Below, one piece after another: positions 1 through 9,508 of a stretch of 16,921 nt of DNA (its first letter is position 1; each line of letters starts with the position of its first letter). The notes under the pieces were generated by a model. The model made no database searches. It was not told the origin of the DNA and was given only the letters and a program-made list of their open reading frames with translations. Position numbers and translations under genes: made by a program. The stretch covers positions 1 to 16,921 of the forward strand of contig JAIEHQ010000142.1 in assembly GCA_029065825.1 (NCBI GenBank), read 5' to 3'. The stretch is from Alistipes sp. (GTDB lineage: Bacteria > Bacteroidota > Bacteroidia > Bacteroidales > Rikenellaceae).

Positions 1-126
1 CGCCCGCCGCGCCAGCCGCGCACACGAGCCCGCCATTGCCGCGGGCGGAAGGGGGGGGGCTTGGGCTGTGCTGGCGAGTCGAATGGATTTTTTCGCACGA
101 GCGCTCCCCGGAGGCTCCCGGAAACA

Positions 127-160
127 GCGGGTCCCGCATGGAATTCCATGCGGGACCCGC
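127..160. terminator. Perfect GC-rich palindrome downstream of rpmA, probable terminator
   Basis: The two 17-base arms are exact reverse complements, with an EcoRI-type GAATTC at the centre. As RNA this would fold into a very stable hairpin with a four-base AATT loop. It starts about 30 bases beyond the rpmA stop codon, which suits the end of the rplU-rpmA transcript. On the minus strand the stem is followed only by TGTTTCC, so the U-tract is weak. A role as terminator or as 3'-end stabiliser is inferred. Confidence 0.6.
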
Positions 161-189
161 GCGATTAGAATCGTTCTCGTATCTGCGAA

Positions 190-450
190 TTACTCGCTCA
201 GCGGCGTTACGCTGACATACGATTTGCCTTCGCGCTTCTTGCAGAAGGAGACCGTACCATCGACGAGTGCGAACAGCGTGTGGTCTTTGCCGATGCCGAC
301 GTTCTCGCCCGGGTTGTGGACAGTACCTCTCTGGCGAACGATGATGTTGCCAGCTTTAGCGAACTGACCACCGAAAAGTTTGATGCCGAGTCGTTTGCTC
401 TCCGACTCACGGCCGTTCTTCGAACTACCTACACCTTTTTTGTGTGCCAT
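190..450 (-). CDS. rpmA: 50S ribosomal protein L27
   Basis: This 86-residue protein is ribosomal protein bL27, whose N-terminal tail reaches the peptidyl-transferase centre of the large subunit. It starts MAHKKGVGSSKNGRESESKR and continues with the GGQFAKAGNIIVRQRGT and NPGxNVGxGKDHTLFAL segments, all diagnostic of L27, and the length is normal. The mature tail begins directly at the initiator Met, so there is no Firmicutes-style N-terminal extension needing protease trimming. It lies 18 bases downstream of rplU on the same strand, the usual L21-L27 pair, and should be co-transcribed from the promoter at 820-850. The start lacks a Shine-Dalgarno sequence and has an A/T-rich leader, as is usual in Bacteroidetes. 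Confidence 0.98.
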   Translation of the reverse strand: MAHKKGVGSSKNGRESESKRLGIKLFGGQFAKAGNIIVRQRGTVHNPGENVGIGKDHTLFALVDGTVSFCKKREGKSYVSVTPLSE

Positions 451-468
451 GTTTCTCTAAATTTAAGG

Positions 469-780
469 TTATGCAACAATGTCTTCTACAAGAACCTGGC
501 TCAGATACTGACGATGACCGTTCTGCTTCTGATAGCCCGTTCTGCGCTTCTTCTTGAACACGAGGACCTTGTCGTCCTTCAGGTGCTTCAGAATCTTGCA
601 CTTTACCGAGGCGCCTTCCAAAACAGGTGCGCCTACCTTGACCTGACCGTCGTTGTCTGCGAGCAGGACCTTGTCGAAACTCACCGACGAGTTCTCCTCG
701 CCGGGAAGACGGTGAACATAGAGTTTCCGACCTTTTTCAGCTTTGAATTGCTGACCTGCAATCTCTACTATAACGTACAT
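469..780 (-). CDS. rplU: 50S ribosomal protein L21
   Basis: This 103-residue protein is ribosomal protein bL21, a 23S rRNA-binding protein of the large subunit. The start MYVIVEIAGQQFKAEKG, the central DKVLLADNDGQVKVGAPVLEG and the basic VFKKKRRTGYQKQNGHRQ near the C-terminus are family signatures, and the length is typical. The reading frame stays open upstream to about 1089, but I place the start at 780: homologues begin MYxIVEIxGxQF, and the upstream part would run through the promoter and into the divergent gene. It is the first gene of the rplU-rpmA operon. Confidence 0.98.
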   Translation of the reverse strand: MYVIVEIAGQQFKAEKGRKLYVHRLPGEENSSVSFDKVLLADNDGQVKVGAPVLEGASVKCKILKHLKDDKVLVFKKKRRTGYQKQNGHRQYLSQVLVEDIVA

Positions 781-819
781 TTTGTGAATTGTATGTGTTG
801 ATACATAAATTTCAAGATG

Positions 820-850
820 CAAAGATAAGGATAATTCCGAGACAAACAAA
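820..850 (-). promoter_or_regulatory. Consensus Bacteroidetes promoter for rplU-rpmA
   Basis: On the minus strand a -33 box TTTG (plus-strand CAAA, 847-850) is followed after exactly 19 bases by a -7 box TATCTTTG (plus-strand 820-827). Both match the primary sigma factor consensus TTTG / TAnnTTTG. The predicted transcription start near 813 leaves a leader of roughly 33 bases before the L21 start codon, too short for a large leader RNA structure. Confidence 0.8.
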
Positions 851-877
851 CGTTGCCCCGATTTTTTCTTGCGTATG

Positions 878-909
878 TTTGGTTTGGCATGTTTTTCGAT
901 GTACTTTTG
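878..909 (+). promoter_or_regulatory. Consensus Bacteroidetes promoter for the 935-3156 operon
   Basis: A -33 box TTTG (878-881) is followed after 20 bases by a -7 box TACTTTTG (902-909), a full match to TAnnTTTG. Transcription would start near 916, about 19 bases before the ATG at 935. A second TTTG at 883-886 is also present but has only a 15-base spacer. The -33 box lies 27 bases from that of the divergent rplU promoter. Confidence 0.78.
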
Positions 910-934
910 AACAGCAAACAGAAACAATGCAATA

Positions 935-1303
935 ATGTATCGAATCTTGATTATGTCGGACGATGCCGTCCTGCGTAAAGCGGTAGCATTTACTCTGAAT
1001 GATCTGGATGCGCATATCGAGTGTACGGATCGCATGGAGACGATGCTCGCGCTTTTCCGCCGCGAGGCGTTCGACCTGGTAATCGTCATGGGGACCGCCG
1101 CTCAGATGTGCCGTCACGAGGTAATGGAGACCTTGCGGGCCGACAAGAGGCGGTCGCCGCGTGTCTTCGTCATTTCGTGGGCGCAGTCGGAGAACGTCTC
1201 CCGGAGGATGCTTACGCTGGGTGTCAATCAATACATGACCTTGCCGGTCAGCCTGCACCGGTTGCGCCGCAAGGTCGTAAACGAACTGAGCCGATGGAAC
1301 TGA
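935..1303 (+). CDS. Stand-alone receiver-like protein lacking the phosphoacceptor aspartate
   Basis: The 122 residues match the length and pattern of a CheY-like receiver domain with no output domain. Strand 1, YRILIMSDD, supplies the acidic pair D9-D10. FDLVIVM (46-52) fits strand 3, FVISW (78-82) strand 4 with the switch Ser/Thr at S81, and QYMTLPVS (99-106) the strand-5 region. In active receivers the strand-3 end is Asp and the strand-5 motif is K-P. Here they are M52 and L103-P104, so phosphorylation of the canonical kind should not occur. The protein is probably cytoplasmic and may act as a phosphorylation-independent protein-interaction module. It is the first gene of an operon: its stop overlaps the next gene's alternative ATG as TGATG. 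The family call is by eye; the role is unknown. Confidence 0.8.
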   Translation: MYRILIMSDDAVLRKAVAFTLNDLDAHIECTDRMETMLALFRREAFDLVIVMGTAAQMCRHEVMETLRADKRRSPRVFVISWAQSENVSRRMLTLGVNQYMTLPVSLHRLRRKVVNELSRWN

Positions 1304-2241
1304 TGGGTCGTCTGCTGGCGTGGGGCATCGGATTTCTCGCCCTGCTCTCGCTGGTGCTCGTCTGCTGGTGGGCACTCGTGCTGCTGAGCGCTCCGTATCG
1401 GCGCAGGCGGGAGGCGTTGGTACGCAACAAGTTTCTCCACTCCGTGCTGTGGGTCTATTTCTCGGGCGACGAGGAGGCTGCCGGTGCGGATTTTTTCGTG
1501 CGTCGCGGCAGGCGGGTCGTCGCCGAGTGCATCGCCGACCTGGCGGATTCGACCGTCGGACTCGATCCCGAGCCGATCCGCCGCATCGTCCGCGAGTTGG
1601 GCCTCGAGGAGTTTCTCTGGCGGCGTGTGCGCTGGAGCAGGAGTTACCGCAGGGCCTATTACCTGCAGCTGCTCTCGAAGATCCCCGTCGGGGTGCGGAG
1701 CTACCGCGAGGCGGCACGCTACCTGCACGACCGCAACCGCCACGTGCGCTTCTGCGCGATGAGCGTGCGGCTGGCCTTCGAAGCGGAGGAGCAGCGTTTC
1801 TCCGCGCTGGAGGACTACTCCGACAACATCTCCTATTTCGAACTCGCCGAGCTGGTCATGCGGCTGCGTCATCGGGGGCTGCCGGTCGATTACCAGGCGC
1901 TGTTCGCTTCGCCCAACCGCAACCTGCAGAAACTCGCGATGGGGGTGGTGTGGCACTACGGGCTGACGGATGCGGAGGACGAACTGGTGAAGATCCTCTC
2001 GAAGGAGAATCCCGAGGAGTCGGCCGGCGTGCTCTACATCCTCTGTGCGCTTCGCTGCAGCGTGGCGCGCGAGGAGGTGGCCCGCTTCATCAGCGAGATG
2101 AAGCCCGATTGGCGCAAGGCGCTGCTGCGCTACATGGCGCGTCAGGGCTATTCGGTCCATGCGCTGCGGGTCTTCATTCCCGATGACGAACGGGACTATT
2201 ACGTTTCGTTGGTCGATTCTTATAAACTGAATGTAGGATAG
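1294..2241 (+). CDS. Membrane-anchored HEAT-like repeat protein
   Basis: The 315 residues begin with a hydrophobic segment at about 7-32 (LLAWGIGFLALLSLVLVCWW within it) followed by YRRRR, giving an N-terminal membrane anchor with the rest cytoplasmic by the positive-inside rule. The remainder looks all-helical, with paired amphipathic helices and patches like NLQKLAMGVVWHYG and SAGVLYILCALR that resemble HEAT-type solenoid repeats. I see no catalytic motif. Two starts are possible: ATG 1294, overlapping the previous gene by 10 bases, or ATG 1303, overlapping its stop as TGATG. Both imply translational coupling and both keep the anchor. The likely job is a scaffold between the receiver-like protein and the glycosyltransferase-like membrane protein; that is inference from gene order. 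Confidence 0.75.
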   Translation: MELMGRLLAWGIGFLALLSLVLVCWWALVLLSAPYRRRREALVRNKFLHSVLWVYFSGDEEAAGADFFVRRGRRVVAECIADLADSTVGLDPEPIRRIVRELGLEEFLWRRVRWSRSYRRAYYLQLLSKIPVGVRSYREAARYLHDRNRHVRFCAMSVRLAFEAEEQRFSALEDYSDNISYFELAELVMRLRHRGLPVDYQALFASPNRNLQKLAMGVVWHYGLTDAEDELVKILSKENPEESAGVLYILCALRCSVAREEVARFISEMKPDWRKALLRYMARQGYSVHALRVFIPDDERDYYVSLVDSYKLNVG

Positions 2242-2247
2242 AACAAT

Positions 2248-3156
2248 ATGTACTGGGTGGTCAATATAGGAGCGCTTCTGGTCTCGGCGGCCGTAGCCGG
2301 CTGTGTGATGCTGGTGGTTTATCGTGTGCTGCAGGGACGCAGCAAGCGGCGGTTGCTTTCGCGCACGCACGGAGTGCTGGCCGACAGCCCCGATTTCATC
2401 GGAGTCTCGGCCGTCTGTTACGACATAGAGTCGGTCGGGCATATCTCCGAACTGCTCGATGTCGAGTATCCCAGCTACGAGCTGGTCGTGGTAATGGACT
2501 CCCGTTCGCGGCCGGAGCTGTTCCAGGAGATTCTGCGCCACTACCGGATGATGCGTGTGGAATACCGTCCGCTCGAATCGCAGGCGGCGCTGGGCGTGCG
2601 GGGATTCTACCGCTCGGAACGGCGCGGGTTCAACCGGCTCACGCTGCTCGATCAGATGGAGGTCTTCTCGTCGCTCTCGGCCAATGCCGCGGTGCGGGTG
2701 GCGACGTACGACTATATTCTGCCGATCGAAGGGCGCGTGCGGCTGGTGCCGCGTGCCATCGAACGGCTGATCATGGAGCTGTCCGAGTATCCGATCGGAT
2801 CGATACGGCTCGTCCGCTCGATCGTCGGCAAGCCGTTGCAGCTCTATGCCCGCGAGTCCGTGATGGAGTTCGGCGGATTCGACCGGATGGCCTGGGGCGC
2901 GATCGACCGCGATGCGAAGATCACGCTCTACGAGCGTCTGTTCTTTCTCGCCCCTTCGCGCTACGTTCCCCTGGCTGCCGGCGCGTCTGTCGCCGTTGCA
3001 CTCGTCGGGGCGGTCTGGACCTGGTGCCTGGGCTGGTGGCCGCTTACGCTCATGCTGCTGGATGTGCTGCTGCTGGTGGGGCTGTTTGCCTGGCTGGCCT
3101 CGATTTCGGTCCACTCTCCGTCGGAGGGGCGCAAGTCCGAGTTCGGCGCCATGTAG
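2248..3156 (+). CDS. Glycosyltransferase-2-like membrane protein, catalytic motifs degenerate
   Basis: The 302 residues have an N-terminal membrane helix (about 6-26), a soluble domain (about 45-235) and two C-terminal hydrophobic helices (about 241-261 and 262-286). The soluble part follows the GT-A pattern of family 2: VSAVCY at 53-58, LLDVEYPSYELVVVMDSRS at 69-87 and YDYILPIEGRVRLVPRAIE at 154-172. In active enzymes these read VDDxS and LDxDxxLxP. Here the first has M83-D84 and the second E161-G162-R163, so the metal- and nucleotide-sugar-binding DxD is missing. An inactive, possibly regulatory or lipid/sugar-binding role seems likely. The ATG is six bases after the previous stop, so it belongs to the same operon. 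Family confidence is moderate; loss of activity is inferred. Confidence 0.7.
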   Translation: MYWVVNIGALLVSAAVAGCVMLVVYRVLQGRSKRRLLSRTHGVLADSPDFIGVSAVCYDIESVGHISELLDVEYPSYELVVVMDSRSRPELFQEILRHYRMMRVEYRPLESQAALGVRGFYRSERRGFNRLTLLDQMEVFSSLSANAAVRVATYDYILPIEGRVRLVPRAIERLIMELSEYPIGSIRLVRSIVGKPLQLYARESVMEFGGFDRMAWGAIDRDAKITLYERLFFLAPSRYVPLAAGASVAVALVGAVWTWCLGWWPLTLMLLDVLLLVGLFAWLASISVHSPSEGRKSEFGAM

Positions 3157-3308
3157 CGGCCGGGCGCTCTGTCGGGAGCGTCCCGGAGTCTGGGGGCTTT
3201 CGGTGCCGTCGGGCCTGGCGGCATGATTTCTATTTTTGTGTGAAAAATTTCACAGTTCGGAATATAAATTGTACTTTTATCCTGTGGACAGAAAAAAACG
3301 GATCAGTC
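3157..3308 (+). promoter_or_regulatory. cysQ upstream region with candidate promoter
   Basis: The first part holds a short GC hairpin (about 3162-3184, arms GGGCGCTC and GAGCGTCCC with one bulged base) that may end the preceding operon, but without a U-tract. Two -7-like elements follow: TATTTTTG at 3231-3238, a full TAnnTTTG match, and TACTTTTA at 3272-3279, a match at seven of eight positions that would give a leader of about 23 bases before the ATG at 3309. Neither has a good -33 TTTG at 19-21 bases, which fits an activator-dependent promoter. Confidence 0.4.
3239..3254. promoter_or_regulatory. Perfect 16-bp palindrome, CRP/FNR- or Rex-like operator
   Basis: TGTGAAAAATTTCACA has exact 7-base arms around AA. 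It fits the CRP half-site rule TGTGA-N6-TCACA exactly, and also the core of the Rex rule TTGTGAA-N4-TTCACAA (the outermost bases T and A of that longer rule are not matched on both sides). Its centre lies about 40 bases before the start predicted from the -7-like TACTTTTA, the position of a class II activator site. Which regulator binds cannot be told from the sequence. Confidence 0.55.
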
Positions 3309-4151
3309 ATGCTCGATAACGAACAGAAAATCTATCTTTTGCCGAATCTTATCAATGCGGCGGTGCGTGCCGGAGCCGCGATCATGCAGGTTTACGACAG
3401 TCCCGAGGATTACGGGGTGAGCCTCAAGAACGACAAAACCCCCATTACGGTGGCCGACCGGCGGGCCCACGATACGATCAAGAATTACCTCGGGCCGACG
3501 CGTATCCCGATTCTGAGCGAGGAGGGGCGCGAGATGCGCTACGAGGAGCGCTGCAACTGGGAGTTGTTCTGGTTGGTCGATCCGCTGGACGGAACGGTCG
3601 AGTTCATCAAGGGCAACAACGAGTTTACGGTCAATATCGCCTTGATGGAGAACAACCGCAGCGTCGCGGCGGCAGTCTATGTGCCCTACCTGCGGAAACT
3701 CTACCTCGCCTGGCGCGGCGGAGGTGCTTTCCTCAAGGAGGAGGTGGTGCCCGATGCCGGAGCCGATTATACCTACGAACAGCTCGCCGAGGGGCTGCGG
3801 CCGCTTCCGTCGGCGGAGACCCGTCACGAGCGGTTCCGCGTGGCGGTGTCGCGTTCGCACCAGTCGCCGGAGACGCATGCCTACATCGACGAGCTGCGCA
3901 GGAGCCGTCCCGATCTGCAGGTCATGCAGCAGGGCAGCTCCTATAAGTTCTGCCTGCTGGCCGAAGGGACGGTCGATTGCTACGTGCGGACCACCCCGAC
4001 CTACGAGTGGGATACGGCTGCCGGGGAGCTGATCCTTGAGGAGGCGGGCGGACAAACGCTCTCGCTGCCCGGACACGGGACGCTCGCCTACAACAAGGAG
4101 GACCTGCGGAACCCCTGGTTCGTCTGCGAAGCCGCGGGAGCCGCTCTCTGA
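3309..4151 (+). CDS. cysQ: CysQ-like 3'(2'),5'-bisphosphate nucleotidase (inositol monophosphatase family)
   Basis: The 280-residue protein belongs to the lithium-sensitive, magnesium-dependent phosphatases. CysQ removes the 3'-phosphate of 3'-phosphoadenosine 5'-phosphate made by sulfate assimilation or sulfotransfer. Metal ligands are visible: E71-E72 in ILSEEG, D91 and D94 in WLVDPLDGT, and D235 in the second motif EWDTAAGEL. Further CysQ-like segments are TPITVADRRAHDTI near 44-57 and QQGSSYKFCLLAEG at 207-220. The length is slightly above typical CysQ proteins (about 250-270). The frame is open upstream, but ATG 3309 fits the family N-terminus and lies beyond the regulatory palindrome. 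It stands alone, without sulfate-activation genes in view, so inositol or other sugar phosphates remain possible substrates. Confidence 0.9.
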   Translation: MLDNEQKIYLLPNLINAAVRAGAAIMQVYDSPEDYGVSLKNDKTPITVADRRAHDTIKNYLGPTRIPILSEEGREMRYEERCNWELFWLVDPLDGTVEFIKGNNEFTVNIALMENNRSVAAAVYVPYLRKLYLAWRGGGAFLKEEVVPDAGADYTYEQLAEGLRPLPSAETRHERFRVAVSRSHQSPETHAYIDELRRSRPDLQVMQQGSSYKFCLLAEGTVDCYVRTTPTYEWDTAAGELILEEAGGQTLSLPGHGTLAYNKEDLRNPWFVCEAAGAAL

Positions 4152-4238
4152 CGCATCGGTGCCGGGCTTGCCGCCGGGTTCCCGGGAGCGCATGCGAGGC
4201 GGGAGTGCAGCCTGCACGGAGTGCCTTCTTTTCGGAAA

Positions 4239-4276
4239 AACAGGCCCCGTCGCTTTTCACAGCGACGGGGCCTGTT
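4239..4276. terminator. 16-bp stem hairpin terminator between cysQ and the choloylglycine hydrolase gene
   Basis: Arms 4239-4254 and 4261-4276 are exact reverse complements around a six-base loop, TTTCAC. The hairpin lies 87 bases after the cysQ stop. Read on the minus strand the stem is followed by TTTTTCC-like sequence (the A-run at 4236-4240), so the U-tract favours termination of minus-strand transcripts; on the plus strand no U-tract follows. It could serve both converging transcripts. Confidence 0.75.
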
Positions 4277-4500
4277 CGTGCCTCAGTCTCTCTTTTGTCG
4301 AGTAAACTTTGTAAATGTTATTTACATCTGTATGACTTGACTTAAGACTTTTTCGATTATGAAATAGAGACGGCTGCTTCCCAACGGTGTCAAGAAGATC
4401 GGTCGGGCGATTTTCGTTCCGACCCTGCTGATGGGGATCGATCCCGCGGGCGGATCCGGTGCGGGTGGCGGAGCGGCGGCGTGATTCCGGCAGGCTGCGG
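4277..4500. other. Intergenic stretch with A/T-rich control-like sequence and a small interrupted frame
   Basis: Together with 4152-4238 this forms a gap of nearly 350 bases between two convergent genes. After the hairpin it becomes A/T-rich. A 6-base inverted repeat GTAAAT-GTT-ATTTAC lies at 4311-4325. A TTTG at 4308-4311 is followed after 19 bases by TATGACTTG, one base longer than the TAnnTTTG pattern. The rest holds the interrupted frame described separately. I see nothing identifiable in 4152-4238. Confidence 0.4.
4359..4484 (+). pseudogene. Possible remnant of a small membrane-protein gene, TAG at codon 3
   Basis: From ATG 4359 the frame reads Met-Lys-TAG and then runs open for 38 codons to a TGA at 4482-4484. 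The translated part, RRLLPNGVKKIGRAIFVPTL followed by LMGIDPAGG and an Ala/Gly-rich tail, starts like a small inner-membrane protein: a basic stretch, K-K-I-G, then a hydrophobic run with a proline. A promoter-like element lies just upstream (4308-4339). It could be a decayed N-terminal fragment, or chance: the tail is low-complexity and the frame is short. No homologue can be claimed. Confidence 0.25.
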
Positions 4501-5574
4501 CTACTCGGGCACCACCATCTCCACGGGTTGCTCCCGGATCCGGTCCAGCGGCTGGCGGTGGTATTTGATCCGGCCGAAGTCGATCGCGGCCAGGTCGATG
4601 CAGCGGATCGTGTTGTTGTAGGCGGTCTTGTAATAGACGCGGCGGTGCGTCAGGTCGATGGCCGAGGTCCACTGCGTGGCGCTCGGAATGTCGGGTGCCA
4701 TCCCGAGGGGATGCTCGATCCCGATGGGGACATCGAAGTTGTTGAGCAGGTGGAAACACTGGGTAACTGTCCCGAAGGCCGTCTCCTGCTGCGGTGCCGA
4801 GGCACGGAAGAGCGCGGCCCGCACGAAGCGCGACGGCGGGGTCATGTCGCCGGGCAGCCCCAGGAAGCCGCCGTTGCCCCCGAACTGCCGGAGCGTGACG
4901 GCTCCGAGCGGCTGTGCCGGAGCCGATCCGGGCCGCAGATTGACGTAGTTGTTCAGGTTGGTTACCTGCCAGGGGAAGCCGGGGGCGTTGGTTATGACAC
5001 CCACCTCGTTCTCGTAGAAATGGGGCTGGCCATCGACGATCTCCAGAACCGCCTGCCGGCCCGACGGCTCGCCCAGCCGCCAGTGGAGCATGGAGGGGAT
5101 GCCGTCGGTATCGACCCCGACGATCCGGACCCCGGAGAGGGCCTCCTTCACTTCGTCGATGGTGGCGAAGCGGGCCAGCATCCAGGAGACCGCCTGCAGG
5201 TCGAGGAGCGTCGCGTCGCGCTGCGCAGGGTCGTAGTCCGCGTAGCTGCCGTAGCCGGGGAAATAGAAGAGTCCGGCGGAGAGTCCCGCCTCGTTGATCC
5301 CCTCGGCGATGTACTCCGGAGCGGCGACGGAGAGTCCCACCACTCCGTAGCGGGCCGTGAAGACGAGGCCGCGGCCGTTGTCGGGCGTGCGGGAGACGAT
5401 CCGTTCGCCTCGCGGGATGAAGACGCAGTAGCTGGCCAGTTCGCTGCCCGCCCATTCGATGGTGCGTGCTTGGACATAGCTCCCGTCCCGGGCCGTCAGT
5501 GCGATGCCCGTGCAGGCCTCCGCAGCGGCGATGCCGCCGCATAGGGCCGTGATGATAAGCAGAAGTCGTTTCAT
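4501..5574 (-). CDS. Secreted choloylglycine hydrolase-family enzyme (bile salt hydrolase / penicillin V acylase type)
   Basis: The 357-residue protein is an N-terminal-nucleophile amidase that cleaves linear amide C-N bonds, such as the glycine or taurine amide of bile salts. A signal peptide (1-20, ending AAAEA) is followed directly by C21-T-G-I, so signal cleavage would expose the catalytic cysteine and place the enzyme in the periplasm or outside. R37 and E40 in ARTIEW lie at the spacing of the Arg and Asp of the known active site, with Glu in place of Asp. TNAPGFPWQVTNLNNYVNL and SRFVRAALF supply the family Asn and Arg. A conserved PIGIEH segment lies near the C-terminus. Bile salts, penicillin V or acyl-homoserine lactones cannot be told apart as substrates here. 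It appears monocistronic. Confidence 0.9.
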   Translation of the reverse strand: MKRLLLIITALCGGIAAAEACTGIALTARDGSYVQARTIEWAGSELASYCVFIPRGERIVSRTPDNGRGLVFTARYGVVGLSVAAPEYIAEGINEAGLSAGLFYFPGYGSYADYDPAQRDATLLDLQAVSWMLARFATIDEVKEALSGVRIVGVDTDGIPSMLHWRLGEPSGRQAVLEIVDGQPHFYENEVGVITNAPGFPWQVTNLNNYVNLRPGSAPAQPLGAVTLRQFGGNGGFLGLPGDMTPPSRFVRAALFRASAPQQETAFGTVTQCFHLLNNFDVPIGIEHPLGMAPDIPSATQWTSAIDLTHRRVYYKTAYNNTIRCIDLAAIDFGRIKYHRQPLDRIREQPVEMVVPE

Positions 5575-5780
5575 GGTCGGTTTTTTTGGAAATTCGTATT
5601 CTTTCCGCTACCGGACACGAATTGTGCCAACCGCTCGTCCGGGCTGTCGGATTCCGGGCGGCGGCTGCGAAACAGTTTGCCGGGAAAGCCTGCGTTGCTG
5701 CCGCAGGAGGCCGGACCGGGCGGAGTGCCGGGAGCGATGGCGGCGAGAGGCCGGGGCGGCGCGATTGCGTGCAAAGCAAA

Positions 5781-5820
5781 ATAAAAGAGGCAACGGTTTT
5801 CAAGCCGTTGCCTCTTTTAT
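5781..5820 (-). terminator. Terminator downstream of nifJ
   Basis: Arms 5781-5796 and 5805-5820 are exact 16-base reverse complements around an eight-base loop. On the minus strand the stem ends in CTCTTTTAT and runs into TTTGCTTTG, giving a U-rich tail, so it is a good intrinsic terminator for nifJ. It would also isolate the hydrolase gene from nifJ read-through. Confidence 0.85.
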
Positions 5821-5884
5821 GGAATGACCTTGCAAAACGAACGGTGCGTCCCGTCTTGCGCGGCGGATCTCTGTCAGGCTTTCG

Positions 5885-5907
5885 GGGCCGCCCTTGTCGG
5901 GCGGCCC
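5885..5907 (-). terminator. Short GC hairpin just after nifJ
   Basis: GGGCCGCCC and GGGCGGCCC form a 9-bp stem around TTGTC, beginning 16 bases past the nifJ stop. No U-tract follows. It may protect the mRNA 3' end or help the stronger terminator downstream at 5781-5820. Confidence 0.45.
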
Positions 5908-5922
5908 TTGCTGCCCGGGATG

Positions 5923-9465
<3,543 letters not shown>

Positions 9466-9508
9466 CTCTTATTGAGTTTTAGATTGTCTGTTCGGTAATA
9501 AATCGGCG

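Larger units (their letters stand above)
5575..5922. other. GC-rich gap between the choloylglycine hydrolase gene and nifJ
   Basis: Both flanking genes are on the minus strand, so this stretch holds the nifJ 3' end and the hydrolase promoter. Apart from the two hairpins annotated separately I see no gene: the open frames here are short, rich in Arg, Pro and Ala, and have no recognisable motif. No clear TTTG / TAnnTTTG promoter for the hydrolase is visible. The only A/T-rich part is the 30 bases next to its start codon (5579-5610). Confidence 0.5.

Noticed and set aside
51..59. Run of nine G as a possible phase-variation tract
   Set aside because: No gene or promoter that it could switch is visible in the first 189 bases, and the region is GC-rich throughout.
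781..1089. N-terminal extension of L21 up to 1089
   Set aside because: It would include the rplU promoter and overlap the divergent gene; L21 proteins begin at the Met encoded at 778-780.
1228..3114. A 628-codon minus-strand open frame opposite the receiver-HEAT-GT operon
   Set aside because: The composition is dominated by His, Gln, Arg and Pro with no fold pattern. The plus-strand genes have a consensus promoter, tight spacing and membrane segments.
4152..4500. A tRNA or small structured RNA in this gap
   Set aside because: No cloverleaf or T-loop sequence (GGTTCRANYC) is present; the only strong structure is the terminator hairpin.
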